Source: Cololabis saira (taxonomy: Eukaryota; Chordata; Actinopteri; Beloniformes; Belonidae). From it: a stretch of 64,000 nucleotides of DNA. The notes beneath the pieces were generated by a model. It was not told the DNA's origin. It was given only the letters and a program-made list of their open reading frames with translations, and ran no database searches. Each line of letters opens with the position of its first letter. The first letter of the stretch is position 1. Shown one piece after another: positions 21,860 to 35,636 of the stretch. The translations under genes were made by a program, and so were the position numbers. Location: assembly GCF_033807715.1 (NCBI RefSeq), contig NC_084591.1:26967090-27031089 (forward strand). The letters run 5' to 3'.

Positions 21860-24800
21860 CTATGGAAAATGCAGTAAAGTCACTTCCTACCACTGAAACA
21901 AAACCGATCCAGCATTTGCTGGTTTTGGATGATTCCCTTTCGCTGGGTTTCCTAAATTACAGCTCAAAACATCTACTGAGTTTCCGAGGCGTTTTCTAAA
22001 CATGATTTATGCGCAAATACATTTTCCAGGAAATGTATTTAAAAAGTAAAGAGAAGCAGACACACAAACTCGCGAGGCACCTGCTTTGATAGGAACAATA
22101 CTGGAATATTTATACTACAATAACTGTTTGATGAATATTCACCAAGCTCAAGCAGGGACTCTGCAATTACATACCACCTGTCGAATTAAAATATTTAAAT
22201 CAATATTACTAATGGAATTTTTTTTAATGTCCTTCATTGTTTTTAGGCATGATAGTTGATATTCAACAGTGGGAGCTGGAAGCTAAAATCACATTTAAAT
22301 TTCTTCATTTAGCAGCTGCCTCAGTCCAAATGTCAAAATAGCAAGCCGGGTGAAATAAGTCTTAAAGTTCACGTGGGCAGCGAGTAGAGCTGGTAAAGGG
22401 TAATGGAAAACGGAGTGACACATTCGGATCAAAACCTTTAAACTAGCAAACAGATCTGTTGGGACATATAACAGGTGAATATAGAAGCACACCACAAGAC
22501 ACAAGCCTGCGGTCCAGTGTCTGAGCCCATCTGGTCAAAAATTCAGATAAGAGACAACACTTTACATTCTTATACACAAAACACCAGAACATCTTGACTA
22601 TAGGCTGCAACAAAAGTGAAATGTTCTTGTGTTGTTGTTTTTTTGTTTTTTCTATAAAACATTTTCATTCGGCACAAAGGTATACAGAAAATGCACTTTT
22701 TTCTGAAGCTGTATGTGAAATATTATTTATTGAACAAAAACTCTCATCAAAGAGGTTGTATTGTGCCCGTACAAGTTTTCTTTGTTATCATTTTAATAAT
22801 GCATTTGAATGTCACCAACCGATTGCTCAAAGGGAATATTTTGAGATTTTCTTTTTGTAAAAGACTCTTAGATTGCATTTACTTGTGGCTACATAAATAA
22901 AAATGAATGGAATTCATATGAGTATATCAGGCACGGGAAATGAGCAAAACAAATATGTACAGTACGCATCAATAATAATTATTCAGTCACTGAATGAATG
23001 AACATATTCTGATTGAAAACTACTTACATTGTATTTATTCTAACACTAAAGGGTATATACAGGGATGTGAAAAGATCTTAGGCACCCCTAGTCCTGTACA
23101 TGCTTGAAAAAACCCATTACAATAATAAAACATGTCATTCATGCCATCAGAAAAAAATCTAATGCAACACTATGACCGCCTTGCCTGACCCGTGGCTGTC
23201 GACCCAAAAGCCCATCTGTTCTTACTGGAGGCAAGCATTTTTATTGTCTAATGGCTGAACAATTAAAAGGACCCAATACAATAGGCATGAAAACTGAATA
23301 ATAATTTTCTAAAACAGCTTGGAGCTGATGAGTTTAGAAAACATTACTCAAACACGAATAAACAGTCCTTTGCTTGGAAGCTATTTTCAAATGCAGATGA
23401 ATGCATTCTTGATGAGCACCAGGGCAGTGTATAATGGAATGACCTAGAACGAGCTACAGTGTCAATGTTTATGGTAAGGAAGGAGTGCGTGATACTGCAC
23501 CACTGTGACTCATTCAAGTGGGTTCTTTTTACACATATCCGAATGTCAAGATGAATAGAGGTCTATTGACGGAGGGATAAAAACTCACAGAATCACTTGA
23601 TGTGATTTATTTACAACGTAAAATATCATGAAAATCACCAGACTTATAAATGTGGCGAGGTTATTCTTTTCGCGTTGCCTGGGTTATCTACAGCTTTATT
23701 TTGATGAAATATCATTTTAGATGTAACTGAACTCTAAAAAGAAAAAAACAAGGTTGCAGTATTCCTATGCACAAAACATATTCTTCAGGGGCCTTGGACG
23801 TTTACGTCTGGAGAGTTTCTAAAAGCTGGCTCTGACATACAGTATTGGAGGAATTTAAATGGTCATATTAAAAGCAGAAATTTATGACTGTTCGCTGAGA
23901 AGGGTTTGGATTCTTGGGGACCCTCTAGCACTTCTGCAGTTTTGCTTTTGTTTCCTACAAGAAATGTGTCTTCACTTGTGAGGGAAATTGGCTCAGTGGA
24001 TAAAATGTGTTTCCCCAGGCCAGCGACAGAGTCAATGCATGTGTTTGTCTTGCAATACTCAACTGAGGACCGTTTGATGGACATGTGATTCGCAGAAAGA
24101 CTATAGCTGAATGTTGGTGTCGTTGGAAAGCTAGGATCTTGTGTTACAACCGGCATGTGTGCACGTTTTAGTGCAAACATCGTGATCACAGTTGCCAAGT
24201 GTTACACTTTTATGCTGTATCGTTCTCGAAAACTAAAAAAAATAATTCATTTCAATCCATAACTCACACACAAAAATAAGGAAACATTTTTCACTGTTTA
24301 TCACGCCAAGACATGCATGACCGATAACTATGGCATCAAAAGAGTTATCGTGGGTGCGAAGCTACTCTAGGAGGTACCAAAGATTAAAATCAGTTAGACG
24401 AAATATTAAAGACAGAAATATATGCTTTTGGGCTTCCTGTGTCATGTAAATATTTATCTGATCCAACATCCACCAATTGTCACCATAAATTAATGACGTA
24501 AGGCCGCCTTGAGGATTGCATCCATCTCTTTCTCCTTTTTCTCAGTAGTCTTGAACTTTTTAAAATCTCCACTGAGAAGCACAACTGGACAAAGGTGCAG
24601 TAAAATATTTTAACAGGATTCATGCCCCTGAAGAGGCAGTTCTAAAAGTGACTAGCAGTCCTCCTTGGATGCAAAGGTACTACAGAAGTACGAGAGGATA
24701 AATTAGATGTCTGGAAATGGGTGTAATATAGTCACTTTATGCACAGTAAAGTGGGTCTTATGGTTTACTTCCATTTCTCTTCCATAAAATATCAATATTT

Positions 24801-27646
24801 ACTATTGACTAGTCAGTTTTATTACGTCGTGGTTGTCCCCCGCTCCCCCCTCCACAAAGCACTAAGGTCAATTTGTAGTGCAATGATGTTAACATAACTG
24901 AGTTTCCCCGTTGGTTTTAAAATCCTGCTGTCTCTTTTCCACCATAGTCAAGTTACGTTTCAACAGAAAATGTGTCTTTAGTCGGTTTGTTCACATCTCG
25001 CAAACCTAATAGTGTACCTAATAATCTAATACATGGTTATAAATTGTGTGATTGCGTATCCCTTCTCGTTCCTTTGTGCAGAGCTCCACTGTGACATAAT
25101 GGAAAATGCAGTGTGACGGTAAATGTTTAATGGATGTGTTCAATAAAGGCCACTGAACTTTTTGTGTTATTGGCTCAAACACATTCGTCTGTTATTCTCT
25201 TAGATTCTCTTAGATGAGGATTAGATATCATTTTATTCAGTCATCGTCAGTAATGTTCTTATATTTGGATTTATTATGTGGCGAATCGCTGTGATTTTAG
25301 TCTTCCAATGGGAGGATGGTTGTGTGTACAGACACTGCAAAATCTGACATGTTTAAAACATGATGTTTTAAACTGCAAATAAAACAAGGTGACACATCAT
25401 CTCCCTCCTCAGAGTTCTTCTAGTATATTTTGCAATATATAAAGCTGATAAAAATAGGAAAAAGATGTCTCTTCTAATCAGTACAGCAGGCTGTGTCAAA
25501 CTGGAATTATTAATCTTACATACCGTATATCGCCTAATGTAAAAGAAATGGACCAAAAAACTTTTCAAATTTCCACAGCTTTTTATGACTTCTTACAGTC
25601 AAAAAATTTAATTCAATTATTCTTAGAGTCTTGAAAACCTTCCCTCAAAAGTGACCATATTACAAAAAACATCACCAACTTTGGCAAACGTCTGATACTT
25701 TGAAGAATTTACATTCAATCATTTCTATATTCAGCTCTGAACCATTAAAATTCATGCTAGTGCATATCTTAAACGTGCATGTTCTTTGTCAAGATGAGAA
25801 AATATAAAAGCTTGATAAGCTATATTCATCATTGTTTATATGTGACATAGCGCCTGCTTCTAGCGCCACTTGCCGTACCACACAGCCGAGATTGGAGTCA
25901 AAAGTTGCCTTGGTTGGTTTTTACTGATAACGGAGATGGAAGCCCACAATAGCTAGACGACACTTCTTAAAAGCAAGCAAATATTCCTTCAGATGAAACA
26001 GACACTGATATGAATGAAAGTCTTTTGTGCTGATTTAAAAGATGTATTGGTATCAGCAGGGTGAAGACTGAAAGTTAATTCATGGCCGTTAGATACTGTT
26101 ACAGCTAAATCAATCAGCTCACTGTAATTTTCTCTAACACGGTGCTAAAAGATTTCAGCCTTGTTTGCTTTTGAGCTTATTTTAAACTAGATCTCATCTA
26201 CTGGCTTAATTTAGGAGTTAATGGACAAAGCATGGTGGCATCTTTTTAAATTATAGTATAATGTTATAGTTTAAACCATTTTTAAGACAGTTACAGCCAC
26301 ATACTCCTTTTGATCCACGTGTAGCTCGGCCTTCAATCTTTGTACTGCCTGCGTATGACCTAATCACAGGTCACTGAGGTTGCTGTTGTGCTTGGTAAAG
26401 CCAATAACAGAGCAAAGAGATTGTGTCGAGGTGCAGAAGTCTGAATGTGTTCCCACAGAAAATAACCACTGTCAATCAACTGAAAAAGAATCGATACCTT
26501 ATTTTTCTAATTTGCCGGGTTGTTTTGCTGGGTTTTTTTCTCCTGTAATTCATTATTTTGGCATGCCGGCTTAAAGAATTGTAGTGTTGCCTCCCTTAAA
26601 GTTCCAGACTCCAAAAAGTCATTGGTGTTCAGATGTACAATACGTAACTGAAAATATGCAAAGTGAAGCAGCCTGTTAAGAACAAGCACGTCGTTGAGCC
26701 CTAAAGAGCCCTGGCCCAAATTAATCAACCCAATTGGTTCGTCTTTGTTCTCAAGAAAACTCCACAGGGTGCTTAAGTTTTACTACTGTTTAGTACTACA
26801 AAATGGGATCAGGCCGTGATGAAGACGAGGGCAACTACTCTTATCTCATCCGGTGGTCTTACAGTTGAGCTCAGGATAAAAGAGTTTCTTAAATGCATGT
26901 GAAATCCTAAAAGGAAGTCAAAAAATTCTTTGAAGAGAAACTCATTTGTAATTTTTTTTTCAGATGACAAACAGCATTAGTTATAAGACTTCTCACCATG
27001 GCCATAGAGAAAATGGGCACCACATGACAACTCCGGTTTTAAACGCAAATCAGGACACTGCAGGATGTACTTATGCAAGTCAGTGAGAATCCAGTGATCC
27101 CTACAAGCAACGCTAGCAGCAGTACCCCCCCCCCCAATCTTTGCAAAAAATCGTCTACTCCTTCAGCCACCAGAGGGTCTGTTATTCTGGCAGCCTTCCA
27201 ACAGTCAAACACATGTGTTTGTGTACGAATGTGTACGAATGAATGTGTTCATGATTTTTCTGTGTGTATGAAACAAAGAGAGGCAGGCAGACAAGAGTGC
27301 ATGAAAAGTGCATAAACAAACGTGTGAAAGCCTCCGGCTGTGTGTGGGAGTTTCTGATTTTGTGTGTGTGTGTGTTTATGAAACAGAAAGGGGGGCACAG
27401 ATAGAGAGGAAGAGAGAGGCAGGGTGAAAGAAAGACAGAGAGTCTAATGGACACCTAAAGAGTGTATGAATGCATGAATGAATGTATGAATGCCTGTGGC
27501 TATGTGTCTCAGGGACTGTCCTGATTTCAGATTGGTAGAATTTATCTCCCAAGCGTTATAGTTTGCCAGCTCATTTACCAACATAAAATCATATTTTACT
27601 TCACTGATGTACATCTTGTGCGTATGTGAGTGGTTGAAAAGCTTAC
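21860..27646. other. Cadherin intron 2 (5.8 kb)
   Basis: Largely unique AT-rich sequence. A short stretch near 23050-23080 (GTGAAAAGATCTTAGGCACCC) resembles a terminus of fish Tc1-like elements. A C12-13 run lies near 27126-27138 and a short (TG)n near 27359. The reading frames at 22594-22900 and 23863-24198 lack any domain or splice signature. Confidence 0.5.
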
Positions 27647-27844
27647 CATCAGATAAGAAATATTCCACTTCTCCACTTTGGCCTTCGTCCCCATCATGGG
27701 CCTGGAGCTGGTAAACAAATGTTCCCACAGGGGCATCAGGAGGCACAACAGCCAAGTAAGGGTACGGCGTCATATTCCACTCAGGATTGTTGTCGTTAAC
27801 ATCAATGATTTTCAGCTTCACCTTGTTCAGGTACCAGTCAGGGC
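27647..27844 (-). CDS. Cadherin exon 2: EC3/EC4 boundary
   Basis: The acceptor is a pyrimidine-rich tract ending ccccag before GCCCTGAC; the donor is GATG followed by GTAAGC. The exon is 198 nt, entering and leaving in phase 1, and encodes residues 333-398. It carries PDWYLNKVKLKI, the canonical calcium linker DVNDNNPEW, PYPYLAVVPPDAPVGTF and the DxD-type motif AHDGDEGQSG. It completes the third repeat and opens the fourth. Translation runs directly from the end of exon 1 across a 26.7 kb intron. An additional cassette exon inside that intron cannot be excluded, but none is needed to keep the frame. Confidence 0.88.
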
Positions 27845-29982
27845 CTGGGGAAATAGGGCAGATATAGTGACAGAGCTGTGATTACTGAAAGTGACAGCTG
27901 TCATGTAACTGCGTGTGTAGTGGAGAGACAAGTAACTAGGGAAATCTGAGGGGCCAACAGACAGCAAGTCAACCAAGGGTATACGTATTTGAGATGTAAC
28001 TACTCTAGAAAATGCAAAAAACAAAACCTGGAAGGGTTATGATAAATGTCGATGTTTTTTGTGTAAGCAAAAGTGAAAGTGATCCCAGTACAGTCTCAGT
28101 TCCCGTCAGATCTCTGATCAAAAATGTTTTGTCTCGTTTTATAAAAGTGTTTGTTTTCGCCTTGTTGATTCCTCTAAACACTACAAGCTACATTCACTTT
28201 TTCACCCGTTATACTTTACATATAGTGCTTTTCGTCCATGTTGTTTTGTTTTTTTAAGCCTATGCAGTGCTTCCTCTCAGTCATACAGAAACTCACACAG
28301 CTATGAAGATATCAGGATCAACCGAGAGTTCAGTGTCTTGCCCGAGGGCACTTCCAACTGAAGACTGAGTAATCCGGGAATCACAGACCTGACCTCACAA
28401 TTGGCAGACAACTTTACAGCTAATTTACCATATTAACCAAAGCATTAAACCATTATTTTTGCACTTTATTTTGCTTCATCATCTCTGTCATGCCTAGAGA
28501 GTATTTTTCTTAGTGAATATTAGGACGTTGCTGAGTCCATGGTGGAGACTGGTGAATGTTGCATAATCCATGCAGGCGTGGAGGTTCCCATGGGAGAGAG
28601 CTCTCAGACAGAGTCTCATCTACAGCACAAAGTCTGGATAAGGCTACCTTGATCTTCCCACAGGGGTGCAGGGATGATGCCGCAAGACAGCAGGCACTTT
28701 GTCGCCTGCATGCTGCCTAACTGAAGTAAATAAGAAGATTCCAGGAATCCAATTACTAGCTCGCTCAGTCTATGTCAAGGAAGACTGCAAAAGAGCACAG
28801 CAGCACCCAAGGACATGAGGATAGCCAAACTTCTGCAGGAATTGATAGCGGCGTATCGTTATCCACATGAAACCATATGACACAATATAAGAACAGTGTT
28901 AACACAAACCTCCTGACAATGATACTGGCCTCATATAGAACACTTTTTCTCTTTTTTTTTTCTTTGCTGCAAGATGTATTGCTGCAAAGTGGAGCAAGTG
29001 ACAGCACTGTAAGCTAAGACACCATTCTTGCAAATAATGGCTGTGATCATGTGCCAAAGTGGTATGAGTGAATGTCAGATGAAGTCAAGCAGTTCAGTGG
29101 AATGTAATCCACAGAAACCATCTGCATCACCCCAGAAGAGAAGAATCCCCTGCCAAGGACAAACACAAATACGCCTACACAAATATGATACAAATGCAAG
29201 TGCAGAGATTGTGACATTTTGGCAACTTATCATGCCACACTGAGAAAACATATTTGCACTCGACATGTAGTCGTGTGAAAAAGGAAATAAAACAGGAAAG
29301 CAGGAATGGATTTTTTTTTAAATCATTTAGTCCTGATCAGGTCTTATGGGTATCAGTTTCTCATGCAATGGCAATGTTGTCTTAGTTTTTTAGAGGTTAA
29401 TGGACATTCATTTGAGCCACTGCAGCATCGTGATTCTTTCCCTTCCCTGCAATCCTGTCGTAGACTAGCTGGATTTGCTGGTAATTGGGATTGCTGTTGT
29501 CTTGATGCATGACCCAATTTCAGCCAAGCTTTATCTGTTATATTTGAATCTATAATACTCTGGTATGCAAAGAAGTTCATAGCTGCACTTGTTTGGTCGT
29601 TTTTTCTTACTACTGTGTCATGAACTTTCACATTTAGCACGTAACACATTGGTGGTGTTTGTAGATCCTGAGATTTTATGTATTATTTATTTTTTGATCA
29701 TTTCTATGAGCATTGCCTGGTCTGATATTTGGGTGAATTTTCTGGGATATCCGCCCCTGGGAAGATGAGGAACGGCCTTGAATCCTTTCCATTTGTGAAT
29801 AATCTTTCTCACCCTGAAATGATTTACTCTCAGTTATTCGAAATGTTGTTAAAACCTTTCCCAGCAGCAGGAAGCGTGTCTGTAAGATCGCTGCTGATGT
29901 TTTTCTTTCCTGAAATTATGTTAAATTACACATGAAGGCAAAACCAGTTAAATGCTTAAACTTTTGCTTTTATTGAGGTAAT

Positions 29983-30049
29983 CATTATCATCCACATCCT
30001 CATCCTCATCATCCTCATCCTCATCATCATCATCCTCATCCTCATCATC
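29983..30049. repeat. (CATCCT/CAT)n microsatellite
   Basis: Interspersed ATCCTC and CAT units over about 67 bp. Confidence 0.9.
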
Positions 30050-31454
30050 TTCAAGTTAAATTGATTACCAGCACCTGGCAGCTACTAACCCTCTTAACTT
30101 CTATGACAGCAGTAACTTACTGCATTTTGTCTTTGTTTTTTTTTTTTTAATTTAAAGTGACATTGTAATGTTTAACAAGTGGTAGAAACAAGCTGATTTT
30201 ATTGTGTCCTGATGTGTGAAATATTGGATTTGAAAGCAAGGTTTGCTCTCTTTAACATGACTGCAGCTGGCATTAGCATGCCTCCCTCTATTTCCTTGCA
30301 TCTCGCTAACAAGCACGCACCAGTGGACATTTAAGCACAGAGGTGAGCTACTTAAGAGCTAAAAGTGGTTATGGGTTTCAAATCCTATTATGTAAGAGGT
30401 CTACTGTTTGGAACCACAGGCTATATGTGCTTTTTTTTAATCCAAGGAAAAAGCACAAAGAGTTTGTTATGCATCGTGTCACTACCTGAAGTCTGATGAA
30501 TCAAATAAGTTATGATAAAATATAACGGCACGGCTGTGCTTTTACTGGTTTCAACAGCCCCAAATCATAGTAAGTGGGAACAATATGGCCAATTCAAATA
30601 ATAATAAATACAGTGGTTCCTTACATTTACTGTGACTTTTACTTTTTGCAGATAGCATGGAACCAAGAAATGTAATGTTTTATTTTTTTCATCACCTTCA
30701 TTTTATTTAGTGTTTTCCCATTCTTTGTATTTCAGGAAGTAACTGATTGAAAAATACATAAATAAGAAAGACAACAGTTGGGATGGGGCAGTTTAATGCT
30801 AATAACACAATAATGATGTCATTTCAAACAGGTGATTTGAAATATGGTGGGAAAGAAGAAAGTGAGTCTGTGCTTAGGTTTTGATGGAAAATACTATTTA
30901 ATAGACTCCAGAGGTGGTGTGGCGCATTCACAGCTGAAACACAATAGCTACAAAGTGTGTGACAGCTCCTAAAAGGATTGTTAGAAGGATAATAACACAG
31001 AGAGGAAGAGGCTAGAGGAGAGAATTAATCTTGCTCTCTGTTCAGGCTTTAAAGTTGCTCTGCTGAAGAGAAAAAGTTCAGTCTAGGATGTGACATTAGT
31101 TCATTTTGGATAAATAGCCACTGTATTGCGGGGGCAGAGAAAACCAATCAATGCTCAGATGTTATCTCCCAAAATGTTGACAGCAACAATTTATGCACTT
31201 TAAGCCAGATCATCCTGCCCTGTAAGACGGAACAATCCTTTCATGATGAATAATGAGAAAGGATAAAGATTCTACTGCAAAGACAGGGTTTAAAAGGCAC
31301 TTAATCAAAAAGAAATCATAGCTCGTGCACTTAACATTTAGCTAACTATCAAATCTTTGCAGGGAGCAGTGCAAGACACATTCCTTGCCTCCTGCTTGTT
31401 GGTGTCTCTCCCAATCATGTCTCTGTGGTAATGGTGGAGATGATTTTACAACGC

Positions 31455-31515
31455 TCCATCTAATTAGCTTGTTACAGAGAGACTAATCAGAGCCAAGGCA
31501 GATAATTAGAGTCTA
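31455..31515. promoter_or_regulatory. Cluster of homeodomain-type TAAT motifs (speculative)
   Basis: TAATTAG (31461), TAATC (31484) and TAATTAG (31503) fall within 50 bp of non-repetitive intron sequence. Such clusters occur in enhancers but also by chance in AT-rich DNA. Confidence 0.2.
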
Positions 31516-33689
31516 TCAGCACTGGAATGATAATGAAGAATGTACCAGTGTGTGCATGGATGCGTTTTTTTGTAAGGTATTAAACTGTATGTGTATGGGA
31601 CAGCAAGTGTGCAATGCTGCATGTTCTGAGGCTGCAAACATAAGCAATTTCCTTCTAATCTGTTGAGTTAAGTAGAAAGTGTCTGTGAGTGATGCCCCTT
31701 GAGCACCAAACCGACACAAGCTGTCTCACCTGACCAGGACAAAAGATGTGATGAAATAAGGGGCAGAGGCTCACAGTCTTCAGTTGAATTTTCTAAGTCA
31801 AATATGCCTTGTGCACATTGTGTGATGAAAAGCTGGTCCATACTGTGCACTACAATCCCATAAGGATAAAAGCATCTGCTGGATGACTAACATAATAATG
31901 CATTTTGAAAAGTTGGATGATAGGGGTACTCTGTGTGGCTGACAAAGGCTCAGAGAGTACAATGGGTATGGTGTGTGCGTATGGTGCACGTTCGTGAGTT
32001 GTGCATGAGCGTGTGAGAATTTTCCATCTCACTGCAGGCCATTCTGTTGATGTTTCCTGCTGTTAATCCTCTCCTTCAGTACTTGCTATATAAAGCTGCT
32101 AAGTGGCTTGCCTCTATGAAAAAAAGTGTGTCTGTGCACATATGTGCTGCCCACAGTACAAGGACACTGAGTATGTGTGGGAAGGGGATGAGAGGAAAGG
32201 GAGTAAAGGAGAAGTACTGATACAGGAACACAAATATCTACAGAGGGAAAGAAAGACACTGTGGAGGGGAGGAAGCGGCAGTGTGGTGTAAGTAGTATTG
32301 TGGGATGCCTATACCGGAAAAAAGTAAAATAACTTAGCAGAGAGAAGAGCACAAGGGATACGCAACAAACGCTGTATAGTACAACAAAAGATGGTGAGAA
32401 AGTCCTTGACTGGGAACAAAATATACAGTTTCAGACCAGGAGAGGAGAAAATTAGGATAGAACACACAGAATCATTAATAACACATCCATCCCCTGTTCC
32501 TGCTTCCTCCACTGAGGGAAGAAAATTAAGATATGAATACGTTGGTGTGGAATTAGACAAATTGCGTCTGCAAGCATAAACATCAATGGCCCGTGCGAGA
32601 CGTGGAATTTCAGGGGTGTTTTTTAGCAGCCATTGAATAGAAAGTGAAAATCAACCTCAAGGGGAGGGTAATGAGGTACATTAACCAAATGTTTGCTGTG
32701 TCAATGGAGGCTCTATTCCAAGCCCCACCCCCACCCCGCCTCGCCTTTTGAACCTTTGGGCTTAGAGCAGTGTGAAGCTGTCAGCAGGATATCAACTCGC
32801 TAAAAGCACTTGGGATTGAAGTCTATTAAGTCGGGGTTACCCCACGCAACACAGTGTGGACTTCTTAGTGGTTCAGAATGGCTGACACACTTTCCATGTA
32901 AACAGACATGCTGGTACATTCATCCCAGAACAATTACGAACGCTAAATGTTTCCCAATTCTGCTCAAAATCTCAAATCCAATTCTGCATCACTATGGAGC
33001 GTGTAGGGATGAAGCACACACATGCAGTCTCAATATAATTTTAGCCCTGCTTGCAAATAATGTGAAACAGAGACCTTGACAATTATATAAAAGTAGGAAG
33101 TGTGATATCAAAGTGTCATTCCAAGGGGAACTTCAATTCACATACTTTGGCAATTTAATAATGTCAAATCACTTGGAAGACCCCTGAGAAAAACACAGTA
33201 ACTGTGAGTGTCGATGGAAAAAAAGCTGAGTTTGTATTTTGTGAAACAAGTTTTCATTGATTTCATCCAACTAAAAAACAGCAGCAATTGTATTTCAGGA
33301 TATAACTTTAGCTCTGTCCACTTTAGCATTGTGGCTCCCAGCTGATGACAGCTGATGATGACAACAAGACTGGCATAGGTGAGACAGGCATGCCCTGCAG
33401 GTAAGTATACTTTTGCTTCAAACTTATTAACTCTGGGTCACTTCAGTGAACAGAGCAATCGGTCTCAAGGAAAGACTGGAGTGTGGCCAGGTGAGACTAA
33501 CTGATGGCAGGAAATACTCCAACGGGGCAGATAGGCGGACCACATGTCCACACAGTGAAACCCTCAAGACACGGACTCTCTAAGTTAACCACAAGCATAA
33601 CACAAAAAAAAAATCCCAGTGAGATGTAAGATGGGCTAAACAAAAAGAATCAAATAGAACCCCAATGGGAAATGACAATAAGACCCTTA

Positions 33690-34340
33690 GAACATGCAGT
33701 TGTTACTGGTCCAAATTGACCAACGATCTTGGCCTGCAAATCCACTAATGGAAAGCAAAGTGTGGAGGGTGGGACCATTTGCACACTTACACTGCATCAG
33801 CAGACTGGACAAGTGGGGGGCTAACAGCCTAATGAGCACCACTGTACTACTGAATTCACAATTCCAGCTGTCGAAGGACAACCGATCCAACAGCACGGGC
33901 CCCAGCAACAGGACGAGTGGCCCATGGAACCAGCAAGCAGCCAACCTGCATGAGAGCAGCAATGGAGAAATCAATCCAACCAGCCAAAGTGAAATGGTCA
34001 AAAGGCAGCGATAAGGAGGCATGGAGATGCTTTGACCAGAGTCTACTACCAACCGTACAAAACTCCCTGACAGGCAGTATAACCTCCAAACTCAACCTTC
34101 TGGGTAACAGCATCTATGATGAAGGAAAGGTGAGGAAAAATGCAAGAGAAAAAATGCCCATAAGCAAAAATGAGGGAAAATGATGTTAATCCCCAAACTG
34201 GTAAAGGAGAGACCATTGCTTCAGAAAGGAAGGGAGGAAAGCTAAGGAGCTAAGGAGAAGTATACAAGAATGTCCAATGGGGCTAAAGTTGTTGTGGAGG
34301 CTAATGAAAGCGACTTGGAAGGTCCAACCTATCTGATCAG
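33690..34340 (+). pseudogene. LINE-like retrotransposon 5' ORF scrap
   Basis: Two overlapping frames (33694-34014 and 33917-34183) give SEMVKRQR and IQPAKVKWSKGSDKEAWRCF, then SLTGSITSKLNLLGNSIYD. That wording is like the region before the reverse transcriptase in fish R2/R4-type LINE polyproteins (VKWPK..KEAW..LD, then a KL..FG..IY helix). A frameshift separates it from a further stretch (34260-34340). No reverse transcriptase motif is found. The match is by eye only. Confidence 0.5.
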
Positions 34341-34644
34341 CATGATGCAGAGCCATAATCACTTACTCCTGAAGGAGAAAGATTCTTGGAGCATCTATCA
34401 GTTCACAGATACATACAGTACCTACCGAAAGTGGAGGGAAAGATTTTCTTCTTTTCAGTGGTGGCACGATGCATGGCCAAATACTTCCTGTCCAAGAATG
34501 ACATTGGCACTAGTTCTCAGAGGCCAGGGGTACCAGGGTTTGCTGACTGTATAGGTTATATCATTAGTAGTAGTTCATGTAGTTTGACATCTACGCAGCT
34601 TGATAAGACACGTCTGGCTGGCAGTTATATTAAAAGGGTATAGT

Positions 34645-34700
34645 AATCAAATCAAATCAAATTATTCTTTATTTATATAGCACTTTTCATACGTACGTAC
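34645..34700. mobile_element. Dispersed retroposon tail fragment
   Basis: The sequence TCAAATCAAATTATTCTTTATTTATATAGCACTTTTCATA resembles a common fish repeat consensus (TTTATATAGCACTTTTCA) followed by a short duplication ACGTACGTACGT. Confidence 0.4.
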
Positions 34701-34812
34701 GTTCATAAGTGCTTAACATAATAAAATCAACGCTAATGGCTAAAAACACACATCAGGTCATCGTCACGCACATCCTCACATTGATACCCACACAGCACAC
34801 ATGCCCCCCCTC

Positions 34813-34932
<120 letters not shown>

Positions 34933-35556
34933 AATAACAGATTCAAAGTTTCACATGCTTGAAATAAATACTAGGCCAGTAAATTGTTTCTGCAAGTCAT
35001 TATGATGCCAATGTAATTTGCAACCAGTGATTAGCTTACTAGTGCTTAGTTTGTAAAAAAAAAAAAAAAAGAAAAAAAAATCCATATTTGGTTAAATCTG
35101 TATTTCAGGTTTGTTTGTTTTTGTTTTTGTCTTTTTTTACCACTAGGGTTTCAAGTATGACTTCTCAGCTCCCATCTTACTTGAAAATGTTCAAACTCAA
35201 GGCCTCAAAATGGCAGTCAAAAAACAACATTTGATATGTATAGGTGATAAAGTCAAAGGTAGCCTCTCAAAGATGAGTGGCATTGATTCAAAGTACAGAC
35301 TGCTAAATGGTCAGGAGCATAATACTGGCTATGTGAGTTTCTATGTGCATTTGTGAAAGAAAATGATCAGAGGCACTCCCCGCTGACATCAGCTGGTTGT
35401 CTATAAACTGTCTCATTGTATAAATTATGAGGAAACCAAAGCAGCTGAAGGATTGAGGATTGAGAGTTAGACTACCCGAAGATATCAATAAGAGTAAAGC
35501 ATAATTATTCAACTACCCTTTTAGCCCTTTTTCAACAAAACATTTTATATAGAAGA

Positions 35557-35636
35557 TGGATGGATGGATGGATGGATGGATGGATGGATGGAAGGTGGAT
35601 GGATGGATGGATGGATGGATGGATGGTTGGATGGAC
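35557..35636. repeat. (GGAT)n microsatellite
   Basis: About 20 units with one GGAAGGTGGAT interruption. Confidence 0.95.
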
